Part shown: one piece after another, positions 53,795 through 64,000 of the stretch
How the letters are laid out: every line of letters starts with the position of its first letter
How positions within the stretch are numbered: position 1 is the stretch's first letter
Assembly: GCA_013396655.1 (NCBI GenBank)
Contig: WBMV01004699.1
Span: 62,471-126,470, forward strand
Length of the DNA: 64,000 nt
Reading direction: 5' to 3'
Origin: Campylorhamphus procurvoides
Lineage: Eukaryota > Chordata > Aves > Passeriformes > Dendrocolaptidae
Translations under genes and position numbers: made by a program
The notes under the pieces: model-generated
The model's input: only the letters and a program-made list of their open reading frames with translations
What the model was told of the DNA's origin: nothing
Database searches by the model: none

Positions 53795-53868
53795 TGGATC
53801 CAAAGTCCTTTGAAGTCTTTGAATGACTTCCATTGACTTTAATAGGCTTTGTGGCAGGCCCTAATGAT
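53795..53868 (+). mobile_element. Ancient amniote interspersed repeat fragment
   Basis: The sequence GAAGTCTTTGAATGACTTCC, then CATTGACTTTAATAGGCTTTG and CAGGCCCT, follows a widespread old reptile/bird repeat pattern (GAAGTCAATGG...CATTGACTTCAATGGGCTTTGGATCAGGCCC). I am not sure of the family name. The two halves form an imperfect inverted repeat around GACTTCCATTGA. Borders are approximate. Confidence 0.45.
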
Positions 53869-55439
53869 TTGGTTGTGATCTGAAAAGGGACGTTCAGAGA
53901 TTTTTCTATAATGACAAAATGTTACCTTTTAAAGAACTGAGTTCAAATAGTCTGATCAGTTTTCAAGTGGAAGTGAGCTTCTTGCTGTCTCCTGGAATCC
54001 TTTTGTCCCTGTCAAAAAAAACATCAGAAAATTATTACTCGTTGCTCAAGTAAGGTCCAAGGTTGAAATTAGCAGAAGAGTTCTGGGTCATGAATTGAAC
54101 TGCACTGACAAGCAGTGGAGAGATCTGCACAGTGCAAGTGTCGGCTCCTCTCAAAATCATGCGGTAAACCCCTTGTTCCTACCAACAGTCACTTTGTTCA
54201 CAGTTTTGAAGGAAAAAAGGCAGGAGAGAGGAAGGAAAAACTCAGTGCTCATTTGTATTATCCGTGTTTTGAGATGAGTGATGCCAGAGGTCTAAAACCA
54301 ACATTAATTAAAAACCCCCTAGTTAGGTGGGGAATTTTTAAAGCAAGGATGGAATAGAAGTCATTTCACTGTTCTACTAATTGGAATAACAAAACCAACA
54401 ATTCTTTTCATTTCCCTATGTCTCACATGCACCCCTTGAAATTTCCTCTCTTGTCCAGTATTTTCACAAACTATTTTTTTGCATGTAATTACATTTTTTA
54501 ATCATGTAAGGGTAGTGTTCGATCAGTATTCAGAAAACCTTTCATTTTCCTTCTTCCTCTGAATCCTTTCATATGAGGTAGGAAATCAACTCACTGCTTT
54601 AACAAATTAACATGGACAGCTTGGATCTGTTGAACTTCTGCTTCTTTATCTACTGTATTATTTTGTCGACTTAGTCTTCATCTTCCCTAAATATATTCTC
54701 TGTTTTTCTTTACGAAATAGGTATATTGTGTATTAATGATGTTTAGGCAATCTAGGAACAAAACATAGCTCCATTTCTTTGTTGGACCTGTGGATTTAGT
54801 AGAACGTGCATTTACAATTATATGTAATTGTGTGTGTCTTCCTGTAATGGTTTGTCTTAATATTTTTATTTGTACATATGCATGGAAGAGTTCCTCTGAA
54901 TTTGCACTGGGACTGATTTATCACAGTTACCCGTGGTTTACATCTCTGTAATTACTTTGAAATCACTGAACTTAAGCTGATAGAAAATTGCAGTTGTGGT
55001 GAATTAGGGTCGCACTTTTGATGGTGCTTCTTATTCTGGTTGAAATACTCTACTGATCCAGGTGAGGATGAAATGTTGTACTGAGCTGTGAGATGTTTCA
55101 CTGATTGGGTTCATGCTGCTTATCTGTCAGCACTTCCGTTCTTAAGAGCTCTATTTAATGCAGTTATTTCTGTGTGCCTTGGAAATGCAAAGGAGTGAGG
55201 AGAAAAGTTAAAATCAAAATTTCTTGTTTTTCTAGTGTTTACGGCTGGCTGTAGCCAGAGTGGTCCTGAGGGTCTTGCACTGTATTTTTGGTAAAGGCAT
55301 TATTCTGTCCTTCAACTTTAAAGGCATTAGCTTAAAAAAAAAGAGAAAACGTCTTTAGACTCTTTTTGTTTTTCCCATCTGCTTTGAAGTAACGGATTAG
55401 CGTGTTAAAAGGAAAGGATAGGCTGGTGTTACCAGACTG

Positions 55440-56030
55440 GTGATTTGTGTTATCAGAAGGTGGAGGGTGCTGGTGGCATTCAGAATAAATAAAATGCATA
55501 GACAGGACACGCCTGCTCTTGTGTCTCCATCAGCCATTCACAATCCCTGTGTTCCTCTCATCTCTGATGCAGACCTTGGAAGGGATGGAAGGAGACCAGC
55601 TGATAGTCCTCAAATAAGCCAGCCCCATGTACCATCCTTTTGTTTCGTTTTCAAAAACTCCTCTATCGGAGAGAAGCAGTTGCAGAGCCTGCGTGCTGTC
55701 ATGCAGATCTGGAGGATGTTGTTTGATGCTGGGGCCTGGTGTTGCCATGGTCTCTGCTGCCTGGCTTATTCACTCATTCCGGGACCTCTGGCTTCCAGGG
55801 CTGGAAGTCATCAGGGAGCTGCTTGCCTGATCCCAGGGGTCTGGGTGGCTGGAAGGGTTGCTGTGCCACCGCAGAATCAGCTTGTTTCCCCCCTTCCCTT
55901 CAAGATTAGGAAATCAGGTGTTAAGTCTCATTTCGAGAATTTATTGTTATCTGTTGCTGACGCTTTAGAGACCACTCTGCTTACCCGCCTAATAGCCAAA
56001 TGCAAGCTAATAGTCTGTACAGGCCATTGA
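55440..56030 (+). other. Longest open frame in the window, probably not a gene
   Basis: A 196-codon frame opens with GTG. The predicted product has no domain, signal peptide or repeat that I recognise, and no splice sites bound it neatly. In about 6,000 stop-to-stop intervals on two strands a frame of this length is not surprising. The last third (about 55915-56075) is repeat-free and may be a conserved non-coding stretch. Confidence 0.1.
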
Positions 56031-56634
56031 AGCCTAAAATCCTACTAATTCCTTCCTCTAATGAATAATCCCTGATCTCTGTATGTGCCTTGACTATGGA
56101 AAGGCTAATTATGAAACTCATTGTAAGGAAAATTTTGGACTCATGATTTCTGTGCCTGGGATTTGTAAATAAATAATGTGTCTGCATGTATACCATGTAT
56201 AAAGTATAGCTTTCATATGTAAAGTTAAATATCCCTGAAGAAATATAGTTAGAATAAATGGGATTGTAAAACATTTCTTTTGCTCACTGGATTAATCCCT
56301 CATAGTTTAGGGAATAGGCTGCATGTTCTGTATGAAAGGTTGTTCATTTTAACCCTTAGAAAAGACATCATACATTGTGCTGGTGAGTAAATTTGCTAAT
56401 AGCTTTGAAAAAAGAAGCGTCTTCCTGCTGCAGAGCAGGAGGTAGAATTCTGCACTGGGTCCTGGGGACCCCTCTGCTGGGGCCTGGAGAGCCTCCTTCT
56501 CCCCCCAGCAGGTTGTGCAGAGAACATGTTACCTACCATTCCTTGATTGACAATGTATGGGGATGGTAAAGGTGGTTCTTTGGGTTTGAATCCTACTTGT
56601 AAGAAACTAGTCTAGTGATATTTTCATTTCAAAA

Positions 56635-56653
56635 AACAACAACAACAAAAAAG
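56635..56653. repeat. (AAC)n simple repeat
   Basis: Tandem AAC units within an A-rich run. One of the few A/C-rich tracts on the + strand. Confidence 0.8.
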
Positions 56654-58396
56654 AAAATATCTAAGCAACCGAAGTATTGGGTAGAGATGTTGCATATATT
56701 ATAATGAGCACCAGAGGACACAGGATGTGTTCATTCCCAAGCTGCATGATTATTTCGTGTTGTGAAGGGTTAGCTTTTCAATTGCAAAGCTTAATCACTT
56801 TTCAAATGAATATTTCATAACAGTTATTTTTTCATCAAATATACAATGGCATGCTTATTTTGTGCCTCATGTGGTAGACATTAGTTTTCAGCAGCTTCAA
56901 ATTCCTTTTATTTCCCCTCATCTCCTATTCTTGTTTTCAGCCATGGAAGGACAAGAAAATACTTGGGAATGTTTCCTGACGAGTGGCTAATCTTGTGGTT
57001 GAGAGCTAGGAAGAACATAGAGGTTTTAGTAAAATTAGTCTGAAATTCTTGAAACATTCTAATTTATTTCATGCTGAGTGCAGCTTTTGTGACTTATGTA
57101 AAATATTTTAAACTTAATTTAAAGTGAAAACACAACTGTTAGAGACCTCTGCCACTGCTAGGAAGCCCTGTTTAGTGATGCAGCACAGCTGTAGTGCTCT
57201 CTGAATGCTTTTTGTTACCGGATGATAAAAGTTATGATAAAAAATGCAAGCAGTTGATTGATAACTCTTTAGTACAGCTTCTTTTTGTTAGAATAGTTGA
57301 GAAGAGGGGTACGTGTGTAGCTCTGTTTGCACTTCTGTAGTGATTTGTTTAGGCATTTGAACGTTGTTGCGGGTTAGGGCAAATTTTGGATAGCAACAAG
57401 GTGGTGCAATTTCCTTCTTACATAGCGTTCGGACCTTGAATTGGGGGTGTTTCTGTAGCATGCTCAGTTGGCTCATGACTGCTTTCTGGATCTCCTTGAG
57501 CACTTTGGCAGATGGATGGAAATTAAACAAACTTGGAGGTTTTCAATTGTATTAACAGGTCAAACTAGCTTGAAAATATGAGAAATGTGAAGCTGACCTT
57601 AAGGAACCCTCACCACTTTTTTTTCTCTTCTTTTATTCAAGAATTCCTTTGGTACTCACCTGTCCAGTCCGTTCAAAATTAAAATTTTTTTTTCTTTGAA
57701 GTTTATAATAAAAGAAATATTTATAAAAATATCAAATGTTGTTTTACCTAGACGGACTACTTATTTTTCTTGCCTAGATAATTGTTCCCATACTTTACAA
57801 TATATTTTATAGTGCACTTTGAAGCCAACAGAATATAGTATTTGGGTTTTTTCCTTCAAAACAATTAATCTCTAAAACTCATCTAATAATTTACATAAGG
57901 CACAAGATAGTCTGAAATTGAGAGCAATGGAATGCATTGTGCCTGTGCCCACGTGTACTGAACCTGTGGTTTGAATGTAAAAGCTGCACACAACTGATGC
58001 TCTTCCTAGGAGGAGTGTTGTAGGGGGTTTTCCAGCCATATACTCCTCTGTATTGGATAGTAATGTTCAGAAGGATGCTGGAGTCTTTCACACATAGGTA
58101 TGTGATAAAGGCTCAGGAGTTCCTGACTCTTGGAAATCTTACTACGTGGTCGGTGGTCATAGGCTGCAAGTCCACAGCACTCCATTCGTGTACAGTGTCA
58201 CCTGGAGAATTCAGGTTTCTTTAGCATTTCATGCTCTTTAGTGCATAAAACAATCTGCAGAAATGTTGCCTTGCTGTTCAGAATTAGCTAGTGTTGGGTT
58301 GCTGCTGTTAGTGCTCTGATGATATAAACAAAATAGAGTTAGTCTATATGACCAAAGAGGGAGTGTGCTGCCCTCACAAACATCAGCAAATTTCTT

Positions 58397-58566
58397 CTCA
58401 CAACAGTCCTGGGAGGTAGGAAGTTGTATTATTACAATCCCTGCTCAGTATCTAAGGCACAGAAAGATGAATTGATTTGCCCAAGGTCATGGAGGAAGTG
58501 AGAGGCGGGTATGGAACTGCATCCAGATATTCTGTATCCTGGTCAGATACCTTAATCACAGGACCA
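58397..58566 (-). mobile_element. MIR SINE (ancient tRNA-derived, CORE-SINE)
   Basis: On the + strand the order CTCACAACAGTCCTGGGAGG, a TATTATTACAATCCC stretch, CTAAGGCACAGAAAGATGAA, TTTGCCCAAGGTCA and CTTAATCACA is the reverse complement of MIR: CCTCATAGGGTTGTTGTGAG, GGGATAATAATA, the CORE with TGACCTTGGGCAA, then the tRNA-derived head with TGGTTAAG. So the element lies on the minus strand. It covers most of the head, the CORE and part of the 3' section. MIR amplified before the amniote split, and birds keep few recognisable copies. Confidence 0.82.
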
Positions 58567-60783
58567 TAACCCTTTAATATTTGTGATTTCCTTTGTTTAA
58601 CTAGGTGGTCTTCATGTTGCGTCTTAAAAGCCTTATTTTGCCTTTTAACGATCCTCATGCAGTGTGCCCTTTGTCCCGAATAGAAACTTAGTGAAAAAGA
58701 TTTTTAGGGACTTCAGGTTTAAGTACCATCTGTTCTTTCATATATATTAATTCTAAGATTATAGATAGTTGCACTTTGGTTGGTTGAGCAAATCTGCGTG
58801 TTGAAAGTGCAATGTAAGCAAAATACGTTCAGTTATTTTATTTAATTAATACAGTTTCCCCCCAATGTTTTTGTGGCAGAGAATTCATCACAATAAAGGA
58901 TTAAACTGCCAAAAGAATATTAGCTGTTAGTAGTGTGTTGATTCATTATATGCCTTCGTGTGTTTGGAGTCATTGTGCTCCACAGCAAGCAGTAGATGGG
59001 GCTGTCCAAGGGGAGCACCGTAGTGACCATTAGCAGTTGATTAAAAGGGAAGTGTATGCAGTGAGGAACTGCTCATAAATTATGTCCTTCCAGCTGGAGT
59101 TTTTCTGCGTAAAAGGAGCTGCCAGCATCCTTATTTGTTCATTTGGTGTCTGAAAACATGCGTGTAGTCAAAAGTGGTCTGTAATTTGTGTCTGCACACG
59201 CTTGTCTTGTACATATTACAGGTATGTGGGCTACTTGTGGGGGACTTCCTCTGACTGTGAGCCCTGTGAGAGAAGAGGATGTGGAGCAGCTGGTGGGACT
59301 GGCCCAGCCATGGGCCTGCCCCTGAGGTCTAGCTGCTCACAGGACTGTACAGGAGGTTCCCTCTTTCCTGTCCAGACAGTGAATGATTTGGCTACAGGGA
59401 AATCTGCATTCAGTTTTTGCAGCTCGTGGTCAAAGTGGGTTTTCAATCCCTAGCCCGAGGCACACACTTAATATATAGAGTGCCTTGATGTGGTGCCCTG
59501 CTTCGCCACAGACACGTTTGAACCTCAAAGACATTTTCTAGCTCTATAGATGATAGAGAACAATAATGTGGAATGATTTTTTTTCCCCCTTCATTCAGTA
59601 TTTATATTCGGTTTCTCTTTACACTAAAAAGAAAGTACTGAAAAGTTACATGAAGTGAATTCAAGTCAAAGGTGTTTAACGTATGTGAAGGAAATGAAGC
59701 TTAGATTTCAAGCAGTGATCAATGAAGTATAGTATTGTATGATCATTACTGAGCAATAAAGCAGGAAAGGAATTATCACAAGGATGTATATGCCATTCAT
59801 CATACCCTTTTAATATCCCTTTTTCTTGCTTGCTTTCTTTTTATTGTCTCCTATGTTTTATGTTCTTTGATTCTATATATGGGAATGAAGTTCACTCCTT
59901 CTGCCTGACATTTTCACCTACTGTTATACAATGCCAGCTCAGAAGAGTACTTCAGGAGAAGAAAGTCTGTATACTCTGCTTTAAAACTTTGAATAGCATT
60001 AAAATACCTTAGGCTTCAGGTTTTGTAAATTTTGTGAGAAATCCTGCTATACTGTGTCTATTCTGAACACTGTCAGAAAGTCAGTGGCTTTGCTGAAGAA
60101 ACAAACATTAAGAACTGGAAGAAAATGTCAGCTCCAGATTTGCTGTAAGTGAAAAATTCCATAATATCAAAACATAACTTGTACCTTCCTTGCTACAGGA
60201 GAGCAATAGTGGGAGGCATCAGGATTCCTTCAATTCTGTTTTCTTTGTGCCCTTATCAGTGACCAAGGCTGCCAAATGTTTATCCCTGTAGATCATATAA
60301 AAGTAATTAACTACTCATGAGTTGTTGTCCACGTAAAGAGGCTTGAGAACCTGAGATGAAAGAAGCAATGCTATAAATGTCCTCTCAGAGCCTCTCAGGC
60401 CAACATTCCACAAGTTTTGGCACGCTTTGCTCAGATCTGATGTTGGCATTGTCCAGTGAATGTGGATGGACATCAGTCCCCAAAATGGTACATCACAGCA
60501 GTCCTTCTGCTGAGGCAATGGGATTAATAGTAATCAATTTAGGGCTTGTAGCATGATCTTAAGCAATGCAAACTGAAACATAAATTATTTAAGTTTTTGT
60601 TTGATGATGAGCAAGTGTACAGGCCCAATCTCAGAAGCAAGGGTGACTCAGCTGTATCTTGGAATTGATGTATCAGGCATCAGTGACATCCTAAGATTTG
60701 ATGACAGGTCTATTAAGGAGAAAAAATAGTAATTTATAATTTCTGGAATAAATTAGCATGTACTATTATACCCTAGAAGCTTT

Positions 60784-60890
60784 TTCTTTGTGGTTTGGGT
60801 TTTGTTTTGGGGTTTTTTGGTGTGGGTTTTTTTTGTGGCCTTTTTTTTGTTTGTTTTTGGATTGTCTTTTTTTATTTTTTTGTAAATAGC
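60784..60890. repeat. Long T/G-rich low-complexity tract
   Basis: About 100 bases almost wholly T and G, with GGTTTGGGTTTTGTTTTGGG and later TTTTTTTTGTTTGTTTTTGG. It is the longest of the sense-strand T/G tracts and has several GGG runs. Confidence 0.8.
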
Positions 60891-63238
60891 ATTTAAAAGA
60901 TATTTACAGCATCGTTTCAAAAGAACAGAACTTTGAGGAATCTGCTTGAAATGTTCTTAATTAAGATGCAAAGAAATTTATCTCAGTGTGCTATGTAGAT
61001 ATTAATCAGCGTAGGTGGAAAATGGGAACATACATGATTAGTGATAGTATTTTACCTTCAAACCTTGAAAACGGCTTAAAATGAAACACTCTAAAATCCC
61101 TTGTCACCCCAAACAATATAACACACCATTTTGACTCTCTAATTACCAAGCCTAATTTGTTAATTTCAAAGGGGAGCACAGCAGCCTATGGAAGGCTCGC
61201 AGGACTCTTTTGAAAAGAGCAATGCGGTATAATTAAAATGATCAAGTGGATCTAATTCCAGTTGGGGGGGAGATGTCTTCCCTCGTAAGGTTACTTCAAA
61301 TTGAATTGGAGTTGGCATATATAGCCTTTAATGAGGTAACATCCCCAGATAAAACATCTGACTTGCTGTTTATTTTAGCCTACATTTATTTGCAGGCTTT
61401 TATAGTAAGAGAGCTCTGTCTAATGGTCCTACTAACCCGAGTGCTGCTTCCAGCATAGCAACTGGCCTGCTGCTTGGCTGTGGGAGAGCATTACGCTCTC
61501 AATGGTGAAATTGGTTTATGTATGTTTCTGATGCATCCATCACTGTGACAATTATGCTTGAGAAAAAGTAAAATGCAGAAGCGATGCTCCTTGTATCTCT
61601 TTCCATGGGTAGTGGTGGTGAAAGCATTGAAGAGGCCATTTCCTTCCACTGTTTGACTCCATGGGGTAGCAGTATCACAGCCAGAGCTAAGCTTCAGCGG
61701 GCTTTTGGACAGAGTTTTCCTGGTAAATACTTTCCACCCATATTTTCCTGCACTTAGACAGATGTGATTTCCCAGTGGACACCCGTGTTCCAAAATGTGC
61801 CTGTTCATTTAGGGGCTGGGAGTGTCTGGCTTGTGGGGATGGATTTTGTGTGTGGGTTTGGTTATTTGTTGGTTGTGTACGGATTGAGGGAGTGTTCATT
61901 GGTTTGGTCTAGTGCCCCCTCCACCATCTCTCCCCCCCAACTTGGGTTAATGAGTGAGCATCATTCTGGGCTTTAAACTCCTGAATGAATATAGTTTTGT
62001 CCTGTGTTAAAAAGATAAATACCTAATCTTGATAACTTCCTAATCAAAGTGCTTTAGATTGACTGCAGTAGGAGGTTTCTTGTTTTGTTTTGACTCTTCT
62101 GGGTGTTTTATCTTATAATGCCCTGTAATAATAAAACCATATGAATCCTCAGCTTATTATTCATATTCCTCAGTATGCCACAAAGGAGGCATTACGGAGC
62201 CTTGCATTTTAAAATAAAATGTTCTGTGAAGAAGATGAAGCTTCTCTAGCCAAGAGCTTTGGTGGTGAATGCCCGTGGCAGGAGGACAGCGGGAAGAGGG
62301 GAAGATGGGAGTGGCTAACCCAGAGATGAAGTCTGGGTGGGGGGAAATGCTGCTCTCCTTTTGTTTCTGAGCAGACCTTTACACTTTCACCTCCACCTAT
62401 CTGTTTTGACCCATCTCCTGGTGAAGTGGGTAAGCTGTAATTAATAGATACTTGAGCTCAGAGGAGACAGAAGTGAGTGTCTGACAGGCACTTCCCTACT
62501 TAGCTCAGTGGTGGTTTTGTATGGAAAGGCAGTACTAATTCTGTGACCAGTTGGTATCACCTGGGAGAGCAAAGGTTAATGTTTCAAAGGAGGAGGAGAA
62601 GCTGTTTGTATGCAAGAGACATTGAAAGGAGATATGAATATTTTAATACCTGTGGCTGAGACCAGTGGGTTGTACTATATGCACATGTTCCATTTTGGCT
62701 GGACCCCTTCTGAGCACCAGTTGTCTAGACTGTGGAAGTGTAGCAGAGGTCTACATTAACAAGTACATTGTAATGGTCCTCTCTTCCTCTTCATAGTAAA
62801 ACATATAAAAAAGAAGGGGCCAGAAAGAATTTGGTAATGGTACATGGCCTCTTATTGTAATCATCTTAGCAAGCCACTGTTGGCTGTGATGTCTGATGTG
62901 ATTGTAAACTAGTGCTGTATTTTCTATGCAGATTGGTAAATGCACATCAGCATAATTACCAGCATTTGTAAAGAGGGTTGTTTCTAATATTTTTTGTTTC
63001 TGTTAATCTTGAACACTGTTAGAAGCATTTGTAACAGAAAACAAATCAAGAGTAAGCATGAAAAGGAACTGTCTCATGTGTGGGGTTTTTTTCCCCCTTG
63101 GCTTGCTTTCATTGTATCGTGCTCAAGAAAGACAGGGTTAAAGAATGACTGATTCTGTCTACAGCATTCTGAACTAATTACTTTCCCACTACTTAGTAAG
63201 AAAACTGAAATAGGTAGCTGCAGTAAAACAGAAGTAAA

Positions 63239-63248
63239 GGGGGGGGGG
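63239..63248. repeat. Poly-G run
   Basis: Ten consecutive G residues, then AGAATAATAG. Such a run is a common site of assembly or sequencing length error. Confidence 0.8.
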
Positions 63249-64000
63249 AGAATAATAGTAAACATTTCTAATATGTTAGTTGTGCATCCACCAACCATTT
63301 ATTAGAAGCCTTTGATGTCCAGTGTTCTCGTATTATCCATGTAAAATGTTTGAAAAGAAAAGAAGCATAGTTGGACGGAGATGGGAAGTGCAAATTATGA
63401 AACAAAAGTATAAAATAGATCTGTATAATTCAGTAGATATTGTATTCAGTGGATATATAATTCAGCTGTAGATCAGTAATTCAGTGCAATGTAATTATTT
63501 TGTGCATTCTGTATATTTTAATTTCTTGTGTGCAATTGATGTAGGTAATAACAAGAAAAATGTTCCCAACTCTGCTTCTTAATGGTATAAAGCCCATACT
63601 TGTTGATAGGAAAAATGCCATGTAAAACAAGTGGATTACGCTAAGATTTGAAATCTTTTTGTTTCTCTAACATGTCTAGCAACTACTGAGCCAAGTATGT
63701 AGAAGCCTTTACCCTCCTAGGTCAGATTCCAGCAAAGCCATCTTGCTTTTATAGAATAATGCCATACGGCAAACTGACTCAGCTTTAAGCACCGCATATG
63801 GTCCCGAGGGGAGAAATTACCCATCCAAATGACGGGTGGATGGCAGGCAGGCAAGTTAGAATGTAGCTGCAGTGTGCTCATATTCTGTTTCACTAGGGCT
63901 GCAAACATTCAAAATAGCTGCTTGGTGTATTTGAATTTGATCCTCATAACAGTAAGGAGCACGAGGGGATTGGAAATAAAATAAGAACAATAGCTATTTC

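Larger units (their letters stand above)
33794..64000 (+). other. ARID1B: ARID1B intron, 5' part (3' end outside window)
   Basis: At least 30,207 nt of intron follow the second exon. Contents by position: 33794-44000 AT-rich, no element recognised beyond T/G-rich tracts (35540-35580, 41800-41860, 42610-42650, 43499-43535); 44060-44290 candidate conserved stretch; 44590-45110 moderately GC-rich, unassigned; 45590-46020 CpG island, with 46020-46300 as its flank; 46300-53560 nothing recognised, though 47930-48200 is AT-rich with TTAATTAA-type sites; 53570-53770 CpG-bearing patch; 53795-53868 ancient repeat piece; 55440-56030 long but unsupported open frame; 56690-57260 AT-rich, possibly conserved; 58397-58566 MIR; 60784-60890 G/T tract; 61140-61510 candidate conserved element; the rest shows nothing I can name. 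Confidence 0.92.

Noticed and set aside
55440..56030. 196-codon + strand frame as a gene
   Set aside because: It starts at GTG, has no recognisable domain, and its length is within chance expectation for 64 kb on two strands.
58990..59015. CTCF-like site (CAGTAGATGGGGCTG)
   Set aside because: The match to the consensus is only partial, and single motifs of this quality are frequent by chance.
1..64000. CRISPR arrays, integrases, endogenous retrovirus or hepadnavirus-type insertions, mitochondrial inserts
   Set aside because: No regularly spaced repeats, no LTR pair, no gag/pol-like frames and no mitochondrial gene sequence were seen on either strand.

Overview
The window is vertebrate nuclear DNA, almost certainly from a bird. 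It lies inside the gene for ARID1B (BAF250B), a subunit of the SWI/SNF (BAF) chromatin-remodelling complex, transcribed on the + strand. Only two coding exons are visible, 14561-14707 (147 nt) and 33683-33793 (111 nt). Both have canonical AG/GT borders, are phase 0 at both ends, and read as the consecutive Gln/Pro/Tyr-rich and Ser/Pro-rich segments upstream of the ARID DNA-binding domain. They make up 258 of 64,000 bases; the rest is intron. The preceding exon lies before base 1 and the following exon beyond base 64000.

The interspersed repeats point to a bird. There are two recognisable CR1 LINE fragments (about 5925-6196 minus, 17473-17763 plus), an older, heavily decayed L3/CR1-type LINE (about 11320-13060 minus) in which landmarks of ORF1 and ORF2 are still colinear, an ancient MIR-type SINE (58397-58566 minus), and a SINE with a tRNA-Ile-like head and a CR1-like tail (16526-16660 plus). 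The last resembles TguSINE1 of zebra finch, so a songbird is the best guess from repeats alone. There is no operon, CRISPR array, RNA gene, provirus or other prokaryotic-style system here.

Layout: 1-14560 end of a long intron, with a CR1 fragment, a 60-bp imperfect inverted repeat (8048-8225) and the old LINE; 14561-14707 exon; 14708-33682 intron of 18,975 nt with the SINE, the second CR1 and an unexplained antisense open frame bounded by splice-like signals (27771-28189); 33683-33793 exon; 33794-64000 intron of at least 30,207 nt with an isolated CpG island (about 45590-46020) containing a perfect RFX X-box-like palindrome over a strong-context ATG, an ancient repeat piece near 53.8 kb and the MIR.

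The observations most worth checking are the intragenic CpG island as a possible alternative promoter, the antisense candidate exon, and the long imperfect hairpin. Several AT-rich, repeat-free stretches look like conserved non-coding elements, but that cannot be tested without an alignment.
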